From assembly GCA_049999725.1 (NCBI GenBank), contig JBNGIS010017237.1, forward strand, positions 1-47,805: DNA of 47,805 nucleotides, in the 5' to 3' direction. Positions 32,276 to 44,150 of the stretch are shown here, piece after piece. This stretch comes from Haplomitrium mnioides. Taxonomy: Eukaryota > Marchantiophyta > Haplomitriopsida > Calobryales. The notes beneath the pieces are model-generated. The model did no database searches. It was not told where the DNA came from and saw nothing but the letters and a program-made list of their open reading frames with translations. Positions within the stretch are counted from its first letter, which is position 1; the number at the start of each line of letters is the position of its first letter. Made by a program: the position numbers and the translations under genes.

Positions 32276-35200
32276 ATGAGCAACAAAACTGCTCCTCGAA
32301 TTCTTCTCAGTGGTGATGTGTGCGGCCACCTCTCTGTACTCTTCAAGCGTGTCAACGCGGTATGGACTAGCAAATGTACTTTCGTTCGGGATTTTAAGCT
32401 GCTCAATGTGGCCAATTGAGCTGACCATCCGTTTCTTTGTATCAGGTCAATAAATCAAATGGCCCTTTCGATGCTCTCCTCTGTGTGGGCCAATTTTTCC
32501 CTTCTGATCCAAGTGGGATCGAGGAGATGGAAGAATACATCGAGGGAAGAAAACAAATTCCTATTCCCACATATTTTGTAGGTGATTACGGGGTGGGAGC
32601 TGGCCTGATTCTATCAAACAGCAAGGCGAAGGCAGCTCAAGTAGATCATACTTCGTGTGGAGTTGCTGTTTGTGAAAACCTTTACTGGCTTAAGGGCAGC
32701 GGCATTCTGAATTTACATGGTAAGACTAGTTTTGGGGTTGTGACAGTGGATTTGTCTATTCATGTATTCAGTTTTGGATAACTCTGTACCTCATCGGCCA
32801 ATAAAGTCACCGTACTGGCTTTGATCGACGAGAATAGAAATGCTTGTGTGTAATAGTTCTCTCTTAGCAGGGCACTATGGGTAGTAGCTTCATTTTTTGT
32901 CTGTGCTCTCAAATCCCATCGTTCTCCAAACGTTTCATCTGCCTCGTTTTATGATTGTGCAGGTCTTCGAGTTGCTTATTTGTCTGGAAAATATGATGCT
33001 TCTCTATATCACAATGCTAAGGCGGCGGCTGCTTCAGGAGCACACCATGAGGACGATGTTGATGCTCTGCGTGCTTTTGCTGATGACAAAGATGTCACTG
33101 ATTTTTTTATATCATATCCTTCTCTCATTCCTTGAGGGAGACGTATCTTTTTTACTCTAAGCGAATCCATTTTAGGTGAAAGACTCCGACTTGTACTAAG
33201 CGTTTGTAAGCTCAGACTTGGTCTGTTGTGCACTGACTTCCAGATTGCACAGAAACATTTATTGCGGCCACTGCTAATGGTGGTGCAATTTTTCCAGGGA
33301 AAAGTGTGCAGTGTAGAGTATATATGTGTTCTTTAATCAAACCCAATTACTTGATCAAGTTCTTATCAGGTTGCGAATTGCTAATCTGAATCTTCTGAAC
33401 TTTTGAGAAGGATGAGCAAAAGTAATGTGCAGGAGTGGAGATTAATCTGAAATCCTGTCAACTCTGTTTAATTAGTACCTCCATTCTTAGGTACTTACTT
33501 GATAAAACTGAAAGGATGCAACTTCAACCTTGGGACAGCATCTTCTTTGTTGGTTGGCAAAAAGTGTCTAACCCTATGTTTGAAGTGTTGCAACTTTTAA
33601 CATAGCTATTGTTAAAGATGTTTGGAAGTGAAATCATGAGAAGAAGTTGAATAATTATTCCTTTAACCCGGAACCTACAAATGAATGGCCTCAAGGAGTG
33701 ACATCTGCTGCTAATCTTACTGCTGTGCCTGCCGATATTGATAGAGCAGCTTCTGGGAGTAAAGTTGCAGCAGACCTAGCTACAGAACTAAAGCCTCGGT
33801 GTGTATTATTTGGAACCTGTAAATTGTAATGGTGCTTGATGCTATGAACTTATAAGTTCGTTAACCTTAGTCCTACAGGGAATATTCTAGTACATAGCAG
33901 TTGACTGTTACTGTGCTCAAAGTATCAACTATTACAACGCTCATTTAATGTGATTTGTTGAATCAGTTATCATATTGCAGGGACAGAAGGAGTATTTTAT
34001 GCTCGAGAACCGTACACAAACCCAGGCGCAGCCCATGCCACACGATTTATAGGCCTTGCATTTGTTGGTAATGATAAAAAACAGGTGCAGAGATTGTCTT
34101 GTGTGTAGATGGATAGCATTATGATTTTGGTAGTATGTGATTTATGAATGGTAGGAAGTTGGGGCAATGGGTCGAAGTACAATTTTCAGGGAGCAAGTGG
34201 TTGAATAATCACTGGCACAGCTGAAAGTCTCCCAGTGCAGAGGGCCTGTGTACCATCATGGGCTGTTCATATGTGCTGCGAAACACACAATTGTAAACTC
34301 TAGTATGACATTTAGACAACAACTGAAATTGTATGTAATCTGAGCTCGTAGATAATAAGCAATGCTTATAGCATTTTCAGAGGTGTGAGGTATAGTTGCA
34401 ACACTCTAATGCAATTCTTGGTTTGTTTACACACAACAGAAATTTCTCCACGCTCTCTCTCCAATGCCTGCTTCAGTCCTGCCCTCAACTGAACTGGGGT
34501 TAATACCTCCCAACATTACTATCTCTCCTTATGAAGTCTCCCAGAGAATGAAAGATGGAGGAAAACGTGGAATGTCATCAAACAATTCTCTTCTGAATGC
34601 CAAGAGTATGTCTGAATCACAAGCTTCAGAAGGACAGTACTGGAGATATGATGTTAATCCCTCAAAACGGCAAAGACGAGGTGAACAGGAAAGGATATGT
34701 GTTGAGTTTGTCACAAAAGGTTCATGCTCAAGAGGGGAGACATGCAGATTCAAACATGACCTTGGGAATGGGATTCCTATCCCAAAAGGATCATGCTTTG
34801 ATTTTATTACAAAGGGAACTTGTGAAAGGGGTGCAGACTGTAGGTTCAAACATTCACTGGATGAGAATAAGGGAACTGGAGATGGAGGAATCAAGGAATC
34901 TCTTCCTCCGGGTGTATGCTTTGATTTCTTCAAGGCGGGACAATGTAGCAGAGGTGCGAATTGCAGGTATCCTATCTCTTGGCTACACAGTTTGCTGTAG
35001 AGTACAAGGATTTTCTCCTATGAAACCTTAAAGCTCAAATTGAGTTCCATCCTTTGGCAACTGTTATGGAATACGTTGTAGCAAACCCTGCTTGTAAACT
35101 CAATTGATAGTTGACCTACTGGCTACCTAGTTTGCAAGGACAGCAGTGTCAAGGCCCACTTAATCAATATTCTATTGCCTTTCCACTTGTGTACACCATT

Positions 35201-36344
35201 GTTAGTGAGAGTAAATGTCTTGAGTAATGAAATTTCAGAATTTTAGGGTGTACTTTTGACAAGTTATCAGCCTTTGATTATGAACTGTTTTATTCTGTAG
35301 GTTTAGCCACAATCTTGACAAGCCTGCTTCACGGCCACCTCCAGGACCATGCTGGTTTTGTCTTTCAAGCCCTGATGTCAGTGTTCACTTGGTGGTGAGT
35401 GTCGGGAGTCACTGCTATTGTGCCTTGGCCAAGGGTCCATTGGAGCAGGGTCATGTTCTTCTCCTTCCCATTGAGCATTTTCCATCAACAGTCTCCCTTT
35501 CAGCTGATATAACATCCGAATTACAGCAATATAAGCGGGCACTAAGGGAGTGTTTTCAGAACCAAGGCAAGGGGATGGTTGTGTTTGAACGTTATATACA
35601 ACTGCGTGTTGCCACACATGCACACTTGCAGGTGTGTCCTGATTGATCTTTAATCCGGGATGTGGTGGAACAATTGAGCAGCCTGTATACAATTGAGCAC
35701 TCTGCAAACCAGTCCTTGGGCTTTGTACAACGTCCAATTGCTTATGTCCGTTTATTATGTTTTGCAGGTTTTTCCCATTCCATTGTCAAAATCGTCAGAT
35801 GTTAGACAAGCTTTTACATCAGCAGCAAAACAAGAGGGTTTTGAGTTTCAGGCCATTGATTCTGGTGACTAAAAAATTGCTGGGCTGGTGCTTGGTTTAG
35901 TTTTTGGTTGGTTGTATTTAGCCTGGTTACAAACTTGCAGCTACTGGTGCCTTTGCAGGTGATGATGTAGATATGCAGAAAGCTTTGAAAGAGATGGCTG
36001 GTGGACGGAATTACTTTTTTGTTGAGCTTCCTGATAACTCGCTGCTTGTCCATTCTCTAGAGGTTGGAGAAAAGATGGCCATGCAGTTTGGCAGAGAGGT
36101 CAGCTGCATTTTACTTTTGGTCGAGTTGTTGTGTCTAGTTTTCTTTTTTCTGTTCTGGCAATTTTGAAGCTGCTCACTGTGGTGCTTCTGGAATGTGTCA
36201 TTGCATTTTTTGTAGGTTATCGCAAAGTTACTGGACATGCCTGACAGAGGAGATTGGATGACCTGTACCTTGAGCAAAGACGCAGAAGCGGATATGGTCA
36301 ATGAATTTAAGCAGTTGTTTAACGACTTTGATCCCATGTGCTGA
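32276..36344 (+). CDS. CwfJ-like / CCCH zinc-finger protein (CWF19L1-Drn1 family)
   Basis: Ten exons: 32276-32359, 32446-32719, 32963-33113, 33679-33798, 33967-34084, 34440-34966, 35301-35631, 35768-35864, 35959-36098, 36216-36344. The joined frame has 657 codons (656 aa) and no stop. Domains: an N-terminal metallophosphoesterase-like domain (ILLSGDVCG at the start; LYWLKGSG, LRVAYLSGKYD; about 1-230); three CCCH fingers C-x8-C-x5-C-x3-H at residues 336-355, 368-387 and 409-428; CwfJ_C_1 (CWFC at 442, HIT-like HAH at 531-533); and CwfJ_C_2 to the end. The family (animal CWF19L1, yeast Drn1) works with the spliceosome and lariat debranching; plants add the zinc fingers. The start ATG is in phase with the conserved GDV motif. 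Introns are GT-AG except intron 3, which is AT-AC. Confidence 0.93.
33114..33678 (+). other. Probable U12-type AT-AC intron (intron 3 of the CwfJ gene)
   Basis: The 5' end ATATCCTTC matches the U12 donor consensus RTATCCTY. The 3' end is TAC, preceded by TTCCTTTAAC at 33658-33667, which is close to the U12 branch-point consensus. The branch A is 12 nt from the 3' end, the usual distance. Splicing here joins TC and A into Ser and restores VTDFFISNEWPQGV, matching the family's DIFLTNEWP segment in length. No GT-AG alternative gives that. Confidence 0.82.
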
Positions 36345-37068
36345 ACTAGGGTGTTGCCATTGCAATAATGGTAAACTATATTATTTCTACTAGATTAGCC
36401 AAACTTTTAGACATCCATTCTCAGTTTCCATCCCTTCATCCATGAAATTCATTGGAGCTTTTGGCAAGCTGTTCTTGAAAGCAGTGGGACTTGGCATTGG
36501 CCGACTTTCTTCCAATTCCAAGTTCTACATTTGGTGCAGTGGTAGCTAGCAGGTAGCGCAATTGAGACTGTACAGCAGTCTCTTCCAGCAGGAAGTTGTG
36601 GCAGCTTGTCACTCCTGCACATGATGAGGCTGAATAGTCTGAAACTTTGTGGGTCTGACACCACGTTGTGAAGGCTGCATCCACAATTGTGATGTGTGTA
36701 GGTTTTTCCTAGAGTATTTCAGTGGTTAGTTTTACTATATACAAACTATCATATTCAACCTGTAATTGGCAGGCGGGCTTTGTAGATCACTGCGCATATT
36801 ATGGACACGCTTTTCGCTTTTGGGATTACGAAGAGTTTCACGTGGCTGCTATAGACCTTTGGAGGGGGATAAGCTTCTCGATTTTGATTGTTTCTGGGAG
36901 GAAAGTTTGACACGTAAGGGCCACGTTGGAAAAGCTACTCCAGCTCTTGACCACCCAAGGAATAGCGTATGCATACCATCGGCACTCACCACAAGGAGTT
37001 TCTGTCTCTGTTATCTTACGTTGAGAGAGAACGAGCTGCATTTTGTTGTGCTTGGAGGATTTGATAAG
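36345..37068. other. Intergenic region between the CwfJ gene and VDE
   Basis: It holds the 3' UTR of the CwfJ gene (an AATAAT-like signal near 36363) and the VDE promoter. Open frames seen on both strands here have no recognisable motif and are probably chance. C/T-rich sequence lies at about 36985-37010, and no TATA box is obvious. Confidence 0.5.
36839..36846 (+). promoter_or_regulatory. G-box/ABRE (CACGTGGC) in the VDE promoter
   Basis: A perfect CACGTGGC lies 223 bp upstream of the VDE start codon, with CACGTAAG and GCCACGTTGG further down at about 36910-36930. Light- and stress-regulated photosynthesis genes often carry this box. Confidence 0.55.
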
Positions 37069-39312
37069 ATGGCGTCATTTCCAGCTCTGAGTCGGGGATT
37101 TTCTTCGGCCACGCTACATGCTGGTATTCGTGTTCCCCATCCCTAATGCAGCATGCTCAATCGTGCCAAGACGTTTCATTCGTTCTCCTTTAGATTAGCG
37201 CTCGATTTCCACGAAGTTTGTCCATTGGCAGTGCAGTGACGGTGCTCTATTTCGTTGTGCAGCATGTGCATGTTCTGCCTGTCTGCAGACAAACTTTGTA
37301 ATATATCCGTGCACATTCAGTCATTCTATCGTTCCTGGATCAATTTCTGTTTCCACCAGCGGGAAATGTCTTTCACTCTCTTATTCCTGTGTAGCGAATG
37401 CTGGATGTCTACCGACGGAGCCTTCTACAAATGTACCTTGGTCAGGGCTGTTCCGATTTCGAAGGCATCAGACCAAACGAAAAGAAATCTACGGCGAGGA
37501 CCGATCAACGTCGAACCTGTTGGCCAGGAAAAGCTGTCATGGCGAATCGATGCCAAACCGTATAAAGCCCCAGTTTGGGGTTCGAGTGATGACTTCGTCG
37601 AACGGAATTCGGACCGCTGGAGTAAGCAATGTGTGGGAAGTTCGACTACGTGAGACAGATGGACATGGCGAGGATTTGAAATTTTTATCGAACTTGTTGC
37701 CGAAGTTCTTTGAACGCCATTTCTGCGTAGCAAGGGGTTCAATCCTGCGTAAATTCGTGGCAGCCATCGCTTTAGGATATTTGTTTCTTGGCATTTCGTC
37801 AGCAGAGGCTACAGATGCTCTGAAGACTTGTGGATGTCTTCTCAAGGAGTGTAGGTACGTTGTATCTCTTGAGTGTGCTACTGTAATCTTACGACAATGT
37901 TTGGAGAAAACGATAATGCTGAAATTAAAGGAACGTTGTTGATGATTTTGAGAAATCTATAATACTGAAATCAAGGGAATGACTGAATGCATTGGTTACT
38001 CATTAGCTTACACAGTATGTTCGGGCATGACACACTGATAGCATGTTTTCTGCGTCATTTTTTGTAGGGTGGAACTTGCTCGCTGTATTGCTGATCCTGG
38101 TTGTGCAGCTAATATTGCATGCTTGCAAACATGTAACAATCGACCTGATGAGACAGAGTGTCAGGTATTCGTTTTCATAATTGTACTCGATGTGTAGTGT
38201 TTGTGTCCATTATTTGGGTTTCCTCCTCCAGACGTTTGTTGTTACGTTGATGATTCAGGAAATCTTCTCTTTCTAAGCAAAGGGCTTGCTGGTCACTATG
38301 TTTTGAAGTCTCGTGGGTAGCATGCAGATTGGATGCGGAAACTTGTTTGAAAATCAGGTGGTGGATCAATTCAATGATTGTGCAGTTTCAAGCAAAGGAT
38401 GTGTACCCCAGAAACAAAACGATGGATCCTTTCCTGTGCCCTCTCCAGGAGCCCTCGTGCCGGATTTCAGGGTTTCTGACTTTACAGGCAAATGGTACAT
38501 TAGCAGTGGTCTGAATCAAACTTTTGACACGTTCGATTGCCAACTTCACGAGTTTTCTTCTTCCTCGCCGAACAAACTCACCGGGAATCTGTCATGGAGG
38601 ATTCCAACTCCTGATGGAGGTTTTTTCACAAGATCGGCAGTACAAAACTTTGTGCAGGATGCATCACAACCTGCTGTTCTGTACAATCACAACAATATCA
38701 CACTTCACTACGAAGATGATTGGTCTCTCTCTTTTTTTTGGGCAAATGCAAGTGCCATTCAATTCAATTATCTAATCAAACCTTATACAAAATCTAACGT
38801 TGGCGCATTCATTTTGCAGGTATATTCTTTCGTCTAAAATAGAAAAACGCCCTGACGATTACGTATTTGTTTACTACCGGGGGCGCAATGATGCATGGGA
38901 TGGTTATGGAGGGGCTGTTGTGTACACGCGGAGTCGAATTCTTCCAACCAGTATCGTTCCAGAATTATCAGCGGCTGCAAAGAGGGCGGGTTTGGACTTC
39001 AAGAAATTCAAAGCCACTGATAACAGTTGCGGGCCAGAGCCTCCACTCTTTGCAAGGTTGGAGAAAAAGGTTGAACAAGGAGAGGAAGCATTAGCCAGAG
39101 AAGTGAGGAACATTGAAGAGGCTGTGCAGAAGGAAGGCAAAAGAGAAATTAACTTTCTAAGCAAGGAGGCACAGGATCTGAAGCGAGAAGAAGAGTTATT
39201 TTTGAAAGAATTAGGAGAGGAAGAGAAGTCTCTCCTGAGTGAATTGAAAATGGGAGTTGGAGACATCGAAAGACTGTTCGGGAGAGCCATCACAATCAGG
39301 AAAGTGAAATAG
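37069..39312 (+). CDS. VDE: Violaxanthin de-epoxidase, chloroplast precursor
   Basis: Converts violaxanthin to antheraxanthin and zeaxanthin in the acidified thylakoid lumen, using ascorbate, for photoprotection. Exons: 37069-37123, 37263-37854, 38068-38164, 38328-38722, 38820-39312; the join is 544 codons (543 aa). The start ATG at 37069 has a good context (AAGATGG) and begins a Ser-rich plastid transit sequence ([13 protein letters not shown]). A hydrophobic thylakoid-transfer segment ends ISSAEA before the mature start TDALKTCGC at residue 202. The mature 342 aa keep all 13 cysteines, the lipocalin GKW (302-304), FDTFDCQ, and the Glu-rich C-terminal helix. Presequence length (201 aa) is long; a start at 37550 would give 87 aa and make exon 1 unnecessary. 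Confidence 0.94.
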
Positions 39313-39740
39313 TTCCTTCCAGATACATCCGGACACAATCTATACCCTTGCCATCCATGGATAGAGAGCATAAAATTTGCATCCATATGTTGGTGGGTCT
39401 TTCATGTTCAAGCACCAACCAGGTTTTGGTGGAGGAGAACTTCCTCCATGCACTATTTCATACAACATGCATTCAGGGCGAGCCTACTTGCCCATTGCTC
39501 ACATCCATAGCTCACATCCATAAACTCACTTCTATTGTTCTTACTAATTTACTAAGGGAATGAATAACATAAGCCCTAACACTACATATTGCTCAAATCC
39601 AACCCAAGGCAACACTTATATAGTCCTCTTTTCAGTTCCTGAGTAGACTGAGTGAACATTAATGCAATACAACAATTCCAGTTGCTCTTTCAACTCTTGT
39701 TCATCTTTCCACAATCACTAAGAGAAGTCCACCAGAGCTG
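39313..39740. other. 3' flank of VDE
   Basis: Probable 3' UTR and intergenic sequence. A possible AATAAC-type signal is near 39563. No gene is seen. Confidence 0.5.
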
Positions 39741-39741
39741 T

Positions 39742-41393
39742 TTTATTGAATAGATTTCCATTTCAAAAGATTCTAAGTTTTGAAGGCTAGATTACTTCCA
39801 AATCCAAAGTCATGACTAGATTTCCATTTCCAAATATTCTATGGATTGAAAGCTAAGCTAAGATTTTCATTGTCAAATACTATGAATACAATTCTTTCTA
39901 AAGATTCTATAGATTGAAAGAAAAGATGAATAGATTTCAGGTTCCAAAGATTATATAGATTGAAAGAAAAGATGAATAGATTTCAGTTTCCAAAGATTTT
40001 ATAGCTTTAAAGAGAAGTGTAGAGTTCCAATTCCAAAGACACCAATAGATTTCCATTTCCAAAGATTCTATCGATTGAAAGAGAAGTGTACATTTCCATT
40101 TCTAAAGACATGAAAAGATTTCCATTTCCGAAGATTCTATAGATTGAAAGCTAGCTCTAGAATTCCATTTCCAAAGATTCTATAGATTGAAAGAGAAGTA
40201 TACATTTCCATTTCCAAAGACACGAAAAGATTTCCATTTCCAAAGATTCTATAGATTGAAAGAGAAGTGTACATTTCCATTTCCAATACATGAAAAGATT
40301 TCCATTTCCAAAGATTCTATAGATTGAAAGCTAGCTCTAGATTTCCATTTCCAAAGATTCTAAAGATTGAAAGAGAAGTGTCCATATCCAAAGACATGAA
40401 TAGATTTCCATTTACAAAGATTCTATAGATTTAAAGCTAGCCCTAGATTTCCATTTCCAAAGATTCTATAGATTGAAAGAAAAGTGTGCATTTCCATTTC
40501 CAAAGACATGAAAAGATTTCCATTTCCAAAGATTCTATAGATTTAAAGCTAGCTCTAGATTTCCATTTCCAAAGATTCTATAGATTGAAAGCTAGCTCTA
40601 GATTTCCATTTCCAAAGATTCTAAAGATTGAAAGAGAAGTGTCCATATCCAAAGACATGAATAGATTTCCATTTACAAAGATTCTATAGATTTAAAGCTA
40701 GCTCTAGATTTCCATTTCCGAAGATTCTATAGATTGAAAGAGAAGTGTGCATTTCCATTTCCAAAGACATGAAAAGATTTCCATTTCCAAAGATTCTATA
40801 GATTGAAATAGAAGTGTCCATTTCCAAAGACATCAATAGATTTCCATTTCCAAAGATTCTATAGATTGAAAGAGAAGTGTCCATTTCCAAAAACATAATA
40901 AATTTCCATTTCCAAAGATTCTATAGATTGAAAGAGAAGTGTACATTTCCATTTCCAAAGACATGAATAGATTTCCATTTCCAAAGGTATCCAAAGACAT
41001 GAATAGATTTCCATTTACAAAGATTCTATAGATTTAAAGCTAGCTCTAGATTTCCATTTCCAAAGATTCTAAAGATTGAAAGAGAAGTGTCTATACCCAA
41101 AGACATGAATAGATTTCCATTTACAAAGATTCCATAGATTTAAAGCTAGCTCTAGATTTCCATTTCCAAAGATTCTATAGATTGAAAGAAAAGTGTACAT
41201 TTCCATTTCCAAAGACATGAAAAGATTTCCATTTCCAAAGATTCTATAGATTTAAAGCTAGCTCTAGATTTCCATTTCCAAAGATTCTATAGATTGAAAG
41301 CTAGCTCTAGATTTCCATTTCCAAAGATTCTATAGATTGAAAGCTAGCTCTAGATTTCCATTTCCAAAGATTCTAAAGATTGAAAGAGAAGTT
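39742..41393. repeat. Minisatellite array, more than 20 units of about 35 or 70 bp
   Basis: Built from the half-unit GATTTCCATTTCCAAAGATT-CTATAGATTGAAAG and a second half-unit AGAAGTGTACATTTCCATTT-CCAAAGACATGAAA. A variant GCTAGCTCTAG replaces the second half in many units. Copies are quite similar, with local higher-order duplications (for example near 40550-40620 and 41240-41390). It starts about 430 bp after VDE and ends exactly where homology to gene A begins. Open frames inside are periodic by-products of the repeat. Confidence 0.95.
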
Positions 41394-44150
41394 CGTCTAC
41401 GGACCCAATTGATCGACAAAACATAAGATTTCTTTATCTGAACCAAAATCCAAATGGGTAAATACTTTACGTGGTAATTCAATGTCAAAAGTTTGTCATA
41501 ATGAGAGCTTTGTAAAACCAAACTCGATTTAATATCAACTTTGAAGTTGAGAAGAATTTCATGTTGTCAAAATAATTGTTTGTCATTGTTCAAGACATAT
41601 TCTTTATGAAATATGAGAGAAACGTACTTTTGACAAAGCATGAAGAATTGAAATATTACCTTGTAGTAGGGAGCACCAAGAAAAGATTTCAGTATTAACA
41701 ATCAACTTGCTTTGCTTGACGAAACCGTTGTCTATAGAAGAGCTTTCAAGTTAATTTTATCCGTAGGGAATGATACAATCTAAAGGACTCAAAACCTTAA
41801 GAATGCATATCATAGAAGCATTTTTGAAAATAGAGAATTATTTGCCAAAAGAGTATTGATATGTGAATGGATGGACAAATGTTTTTAGGAACATTGTGAG
41901 AAAATGCCCACTGACAAAGTTCATAATTTGCCAGATAATTTTACAAAATAGGAAGTTTATGACTACTATACAACTTATTTGAAAGAGAAGAATCTTGATT
42001 GCATTATGAAATTTTATGGTTTTACAAAACATTGGAGAACAAAGATGATAAATTTCTTTCCCTTTGAAACCAATGGTTGTTATGATGTTCTTCTTATTAG
42101 AGTCAAAGCTTTGTTTTAGAGATGTTAATCCTTGTTACCCTAAGAGCAAATAGATTTTGCTATTGTTGATTTGCTTCTTAAACAATGATGGAGTCAAAAA
42201 AGCATTGGAATTGTAGCTGTTAGATAAGACTCTATGCTTGTATAGGGTTTGTTAGTTTTAGTTTGAATCCAAAGAAGGCCGAGAGTCAAAGACAACATAG
42301 AACTGTTCTGGTTGTTGTTTGTGACATTAGCCACGTATGAGGTTTTGCTATTTTTGCTTTCAATCCAAGGCTCAACTCGACATAAATGAGATCAAGAATC
42401 GTTGTTGTTGTTTCCTTTAATTCTAGTCACAACTACCATCAAAGCAGGTCACAAAATTGATGTTTGTTTTTTTAATCCTATGCGTGCATAGGCTTTTTTT
42501 ATTGTTTCTTTGAATTCTATGTGCATATAGAGTCAAAGCTAGTGTAGAAATTGTAGCTCCAGCTTGTGGCCTCATGTGTACAAAAGGTTTTGTTTATCTC
42601 TTGTTGAATCTCTTGCTCCTTGTTGAGTCAAAGCAAGCCTAGAACGTGTAAGTGGCGTTTGATGCCCAAGTCTCACCTAGTTGTTGTTATGGTTATTCTG
42701 AATCTCCTATTGTTACAGAGTAAAAACAAGAATTTGAATTGTTGTTTTTAGTTTTGACCCTTTGTGTTCGAAATGTTTGTTGATATTGTTTTGAATATTC
42801 TTTACACGTGAAGTTATCTTTTAAAATTTGTGACATGAATACATGTTTCACATATCTAATTATATATTTTTTGGTGTTTTTGTTTGATGAAGTCAAATAT
42901 AATTGCTAATTGTTTGTTCATCGTGACCAACAAATGAAAGAAAGAAAAACACTTGCAAACTATTGAAGAAAATGTTATGCCGATGGTTAAAAATATTTGG
43001 GCATTGTGATAGATGGAATGGATCAAAAGAAAATAGCAATTCTATAGTGGCCTTCACCACCAAGAAACATCGATAAAGATTGTTTGGTGGTTGTGCACGT
43101 TGTTAGTGCATTAATTTTCAATCATACTCTTTCTTCAAGGAACTTTGGATGGTATTTGTCAATTCAAGTGTCTACATGAAGCGACTAGAGAAATTTTAGG
43201 TTCAATATTGATTCCTTTGAAGGCATATTATGAAATCAAATGATCTCAAAAAGAAGAAAGAGAAGTTGATACAGAGAGAAGTTGATACAGAGAGTGGTCT
43301 TTGCAAGTACTGATAGAATAAGTGAGAACTGCTACAAATTCTTTGCATATTTGGATATTCAATAGTGGAATGACTTTTTCCTTGCTCAATAAGAGATTGT
43401 GGCTTGCATCCTTGAAAGAAAAAAGATGAGGAATTGAAGCAAAATTCATCTTTCTACCATCACAATCTACAACCACTTCTAATGATTCTCAAAATGTTTA
43501 TCTAGCCCTTCACTTTGATGCTCACCAACTAGAGGAAGATGTTCCAGTAGAACGTATGCTTTCTATATGTTGAGCATTCTATGATAGAGTATGTAGACTG
43601 CAAGAAAGGACTACTTCACATCAAACAAGATATGGGTACAAATTTGGCAGCCTACTTGATGTGAAAGCCAAAATGTTTATTTGTGTTAATACATCACTCA
43701 ACCTAAAGAGTAGACCATTTTGGATTTCCAAAGTCTTCAAAGTTTTGTTATTTGATGAAGAATAACCTCCAAACCTGAAACAAGTACGTGTTCAATGGTT
43801 TTCTTATGAGGTTGAGAATACTTTTTTTAGACAATACTTTCTAGAACAAATAGTAGAACAAAAAGAAAATGCAAGTATAAGTTATATACCAATATACTTG
43901 ATGTAACATAGATCACAATTCTCTCTTTTAAATTTCTTCTTACACAAGAAAAGAAACTGATAAAAACAACTCTAACTACTATTAAATCAAATTTATTTGA
44001 GTACAAAGGACAAAAAGATACCAATCCCAATGTATTTGAAAGAGATTCGATCAACGTCATCAACATTGAGGTAGATCGCAATAATGTTGATGAATCTTTT
44101 GAAGTTGAATCTGAAGAAGTCAATATGAATGACTAAAGATATTTAGAAAC
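41394..44150 (+). pseudogene. Second copy of gene A (A'), truncated and with its core deleted
   Basis: Aligns by eye with gene A from about 11150 down to 8010, in plus orientation. Matching landmarks are RRAFKLILSVGND (about 41735), NLPDNFTK, TTYLKEK, GFTKHWRT, IDGMDQKK (about 43010), CLVVVHVV and VRVQWF (43787-43801). The 5' part is missing where the minisatellite abuts it. The middle from about 43125 to 43150 jumps over the DNTTRENKN and GHAHDQID core, a deletion of about 0.55 kb relative to A. Stops include TAG at 41949-41951. It cannot be functional. Confidence 0.7.
42180..42892 (+). other. Intron of A' with near-palindromes
   Basis: Ends at GATGAAG before TCAAATATAATTGC, the same acceptor context as in gene A. 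It contains CTCTATGCTTGTATAGGG (about 42228), ATCCTATGCGTGCATAGGC (about 42476) and TTCTATGTGCATATAGAG (about 42516), counterparts of the motifs in gene A's intron. The left border is not clear. Confidence 0.5.

Noticed and set aside
32243-32428. 61-codon minus-strand frame over CwfJ exon 1
   Set aside because: Exon 1 on the plus strand encodes the conserved ILLSGDV and FKRV motifs in phase with exon 2; the antisense frame has none.
33799-33966. Splice acceptor at TTGCAG/GGACAG (33980) for CwfJ exon 5
   Set aside because: It would drop the conserved YHIAG residues and break the frame. The acceptor at 33966 keeps both.
34529-34933. 134-codon open frame on the minus strand
   Set aside because: It is the shadow of exon 6 of the CwfJ gene, which encodes three well-formed CCCH fingers on the plus strand.
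36436-37146. Open frames between the CwfJ gene and VDE (36436-36684 minus, 36766-37146 plus)
   Set aside because: No recognisable motif. The plus-strand frame overlaps VDE exon 1 out of phase, and the region is better explained as UTR and promoter.
40486-40896. Open frames in the minisatellite on both strands
   Set aside because: They are periodic translations of the repeat unit, with no composition or motif of a real protein.
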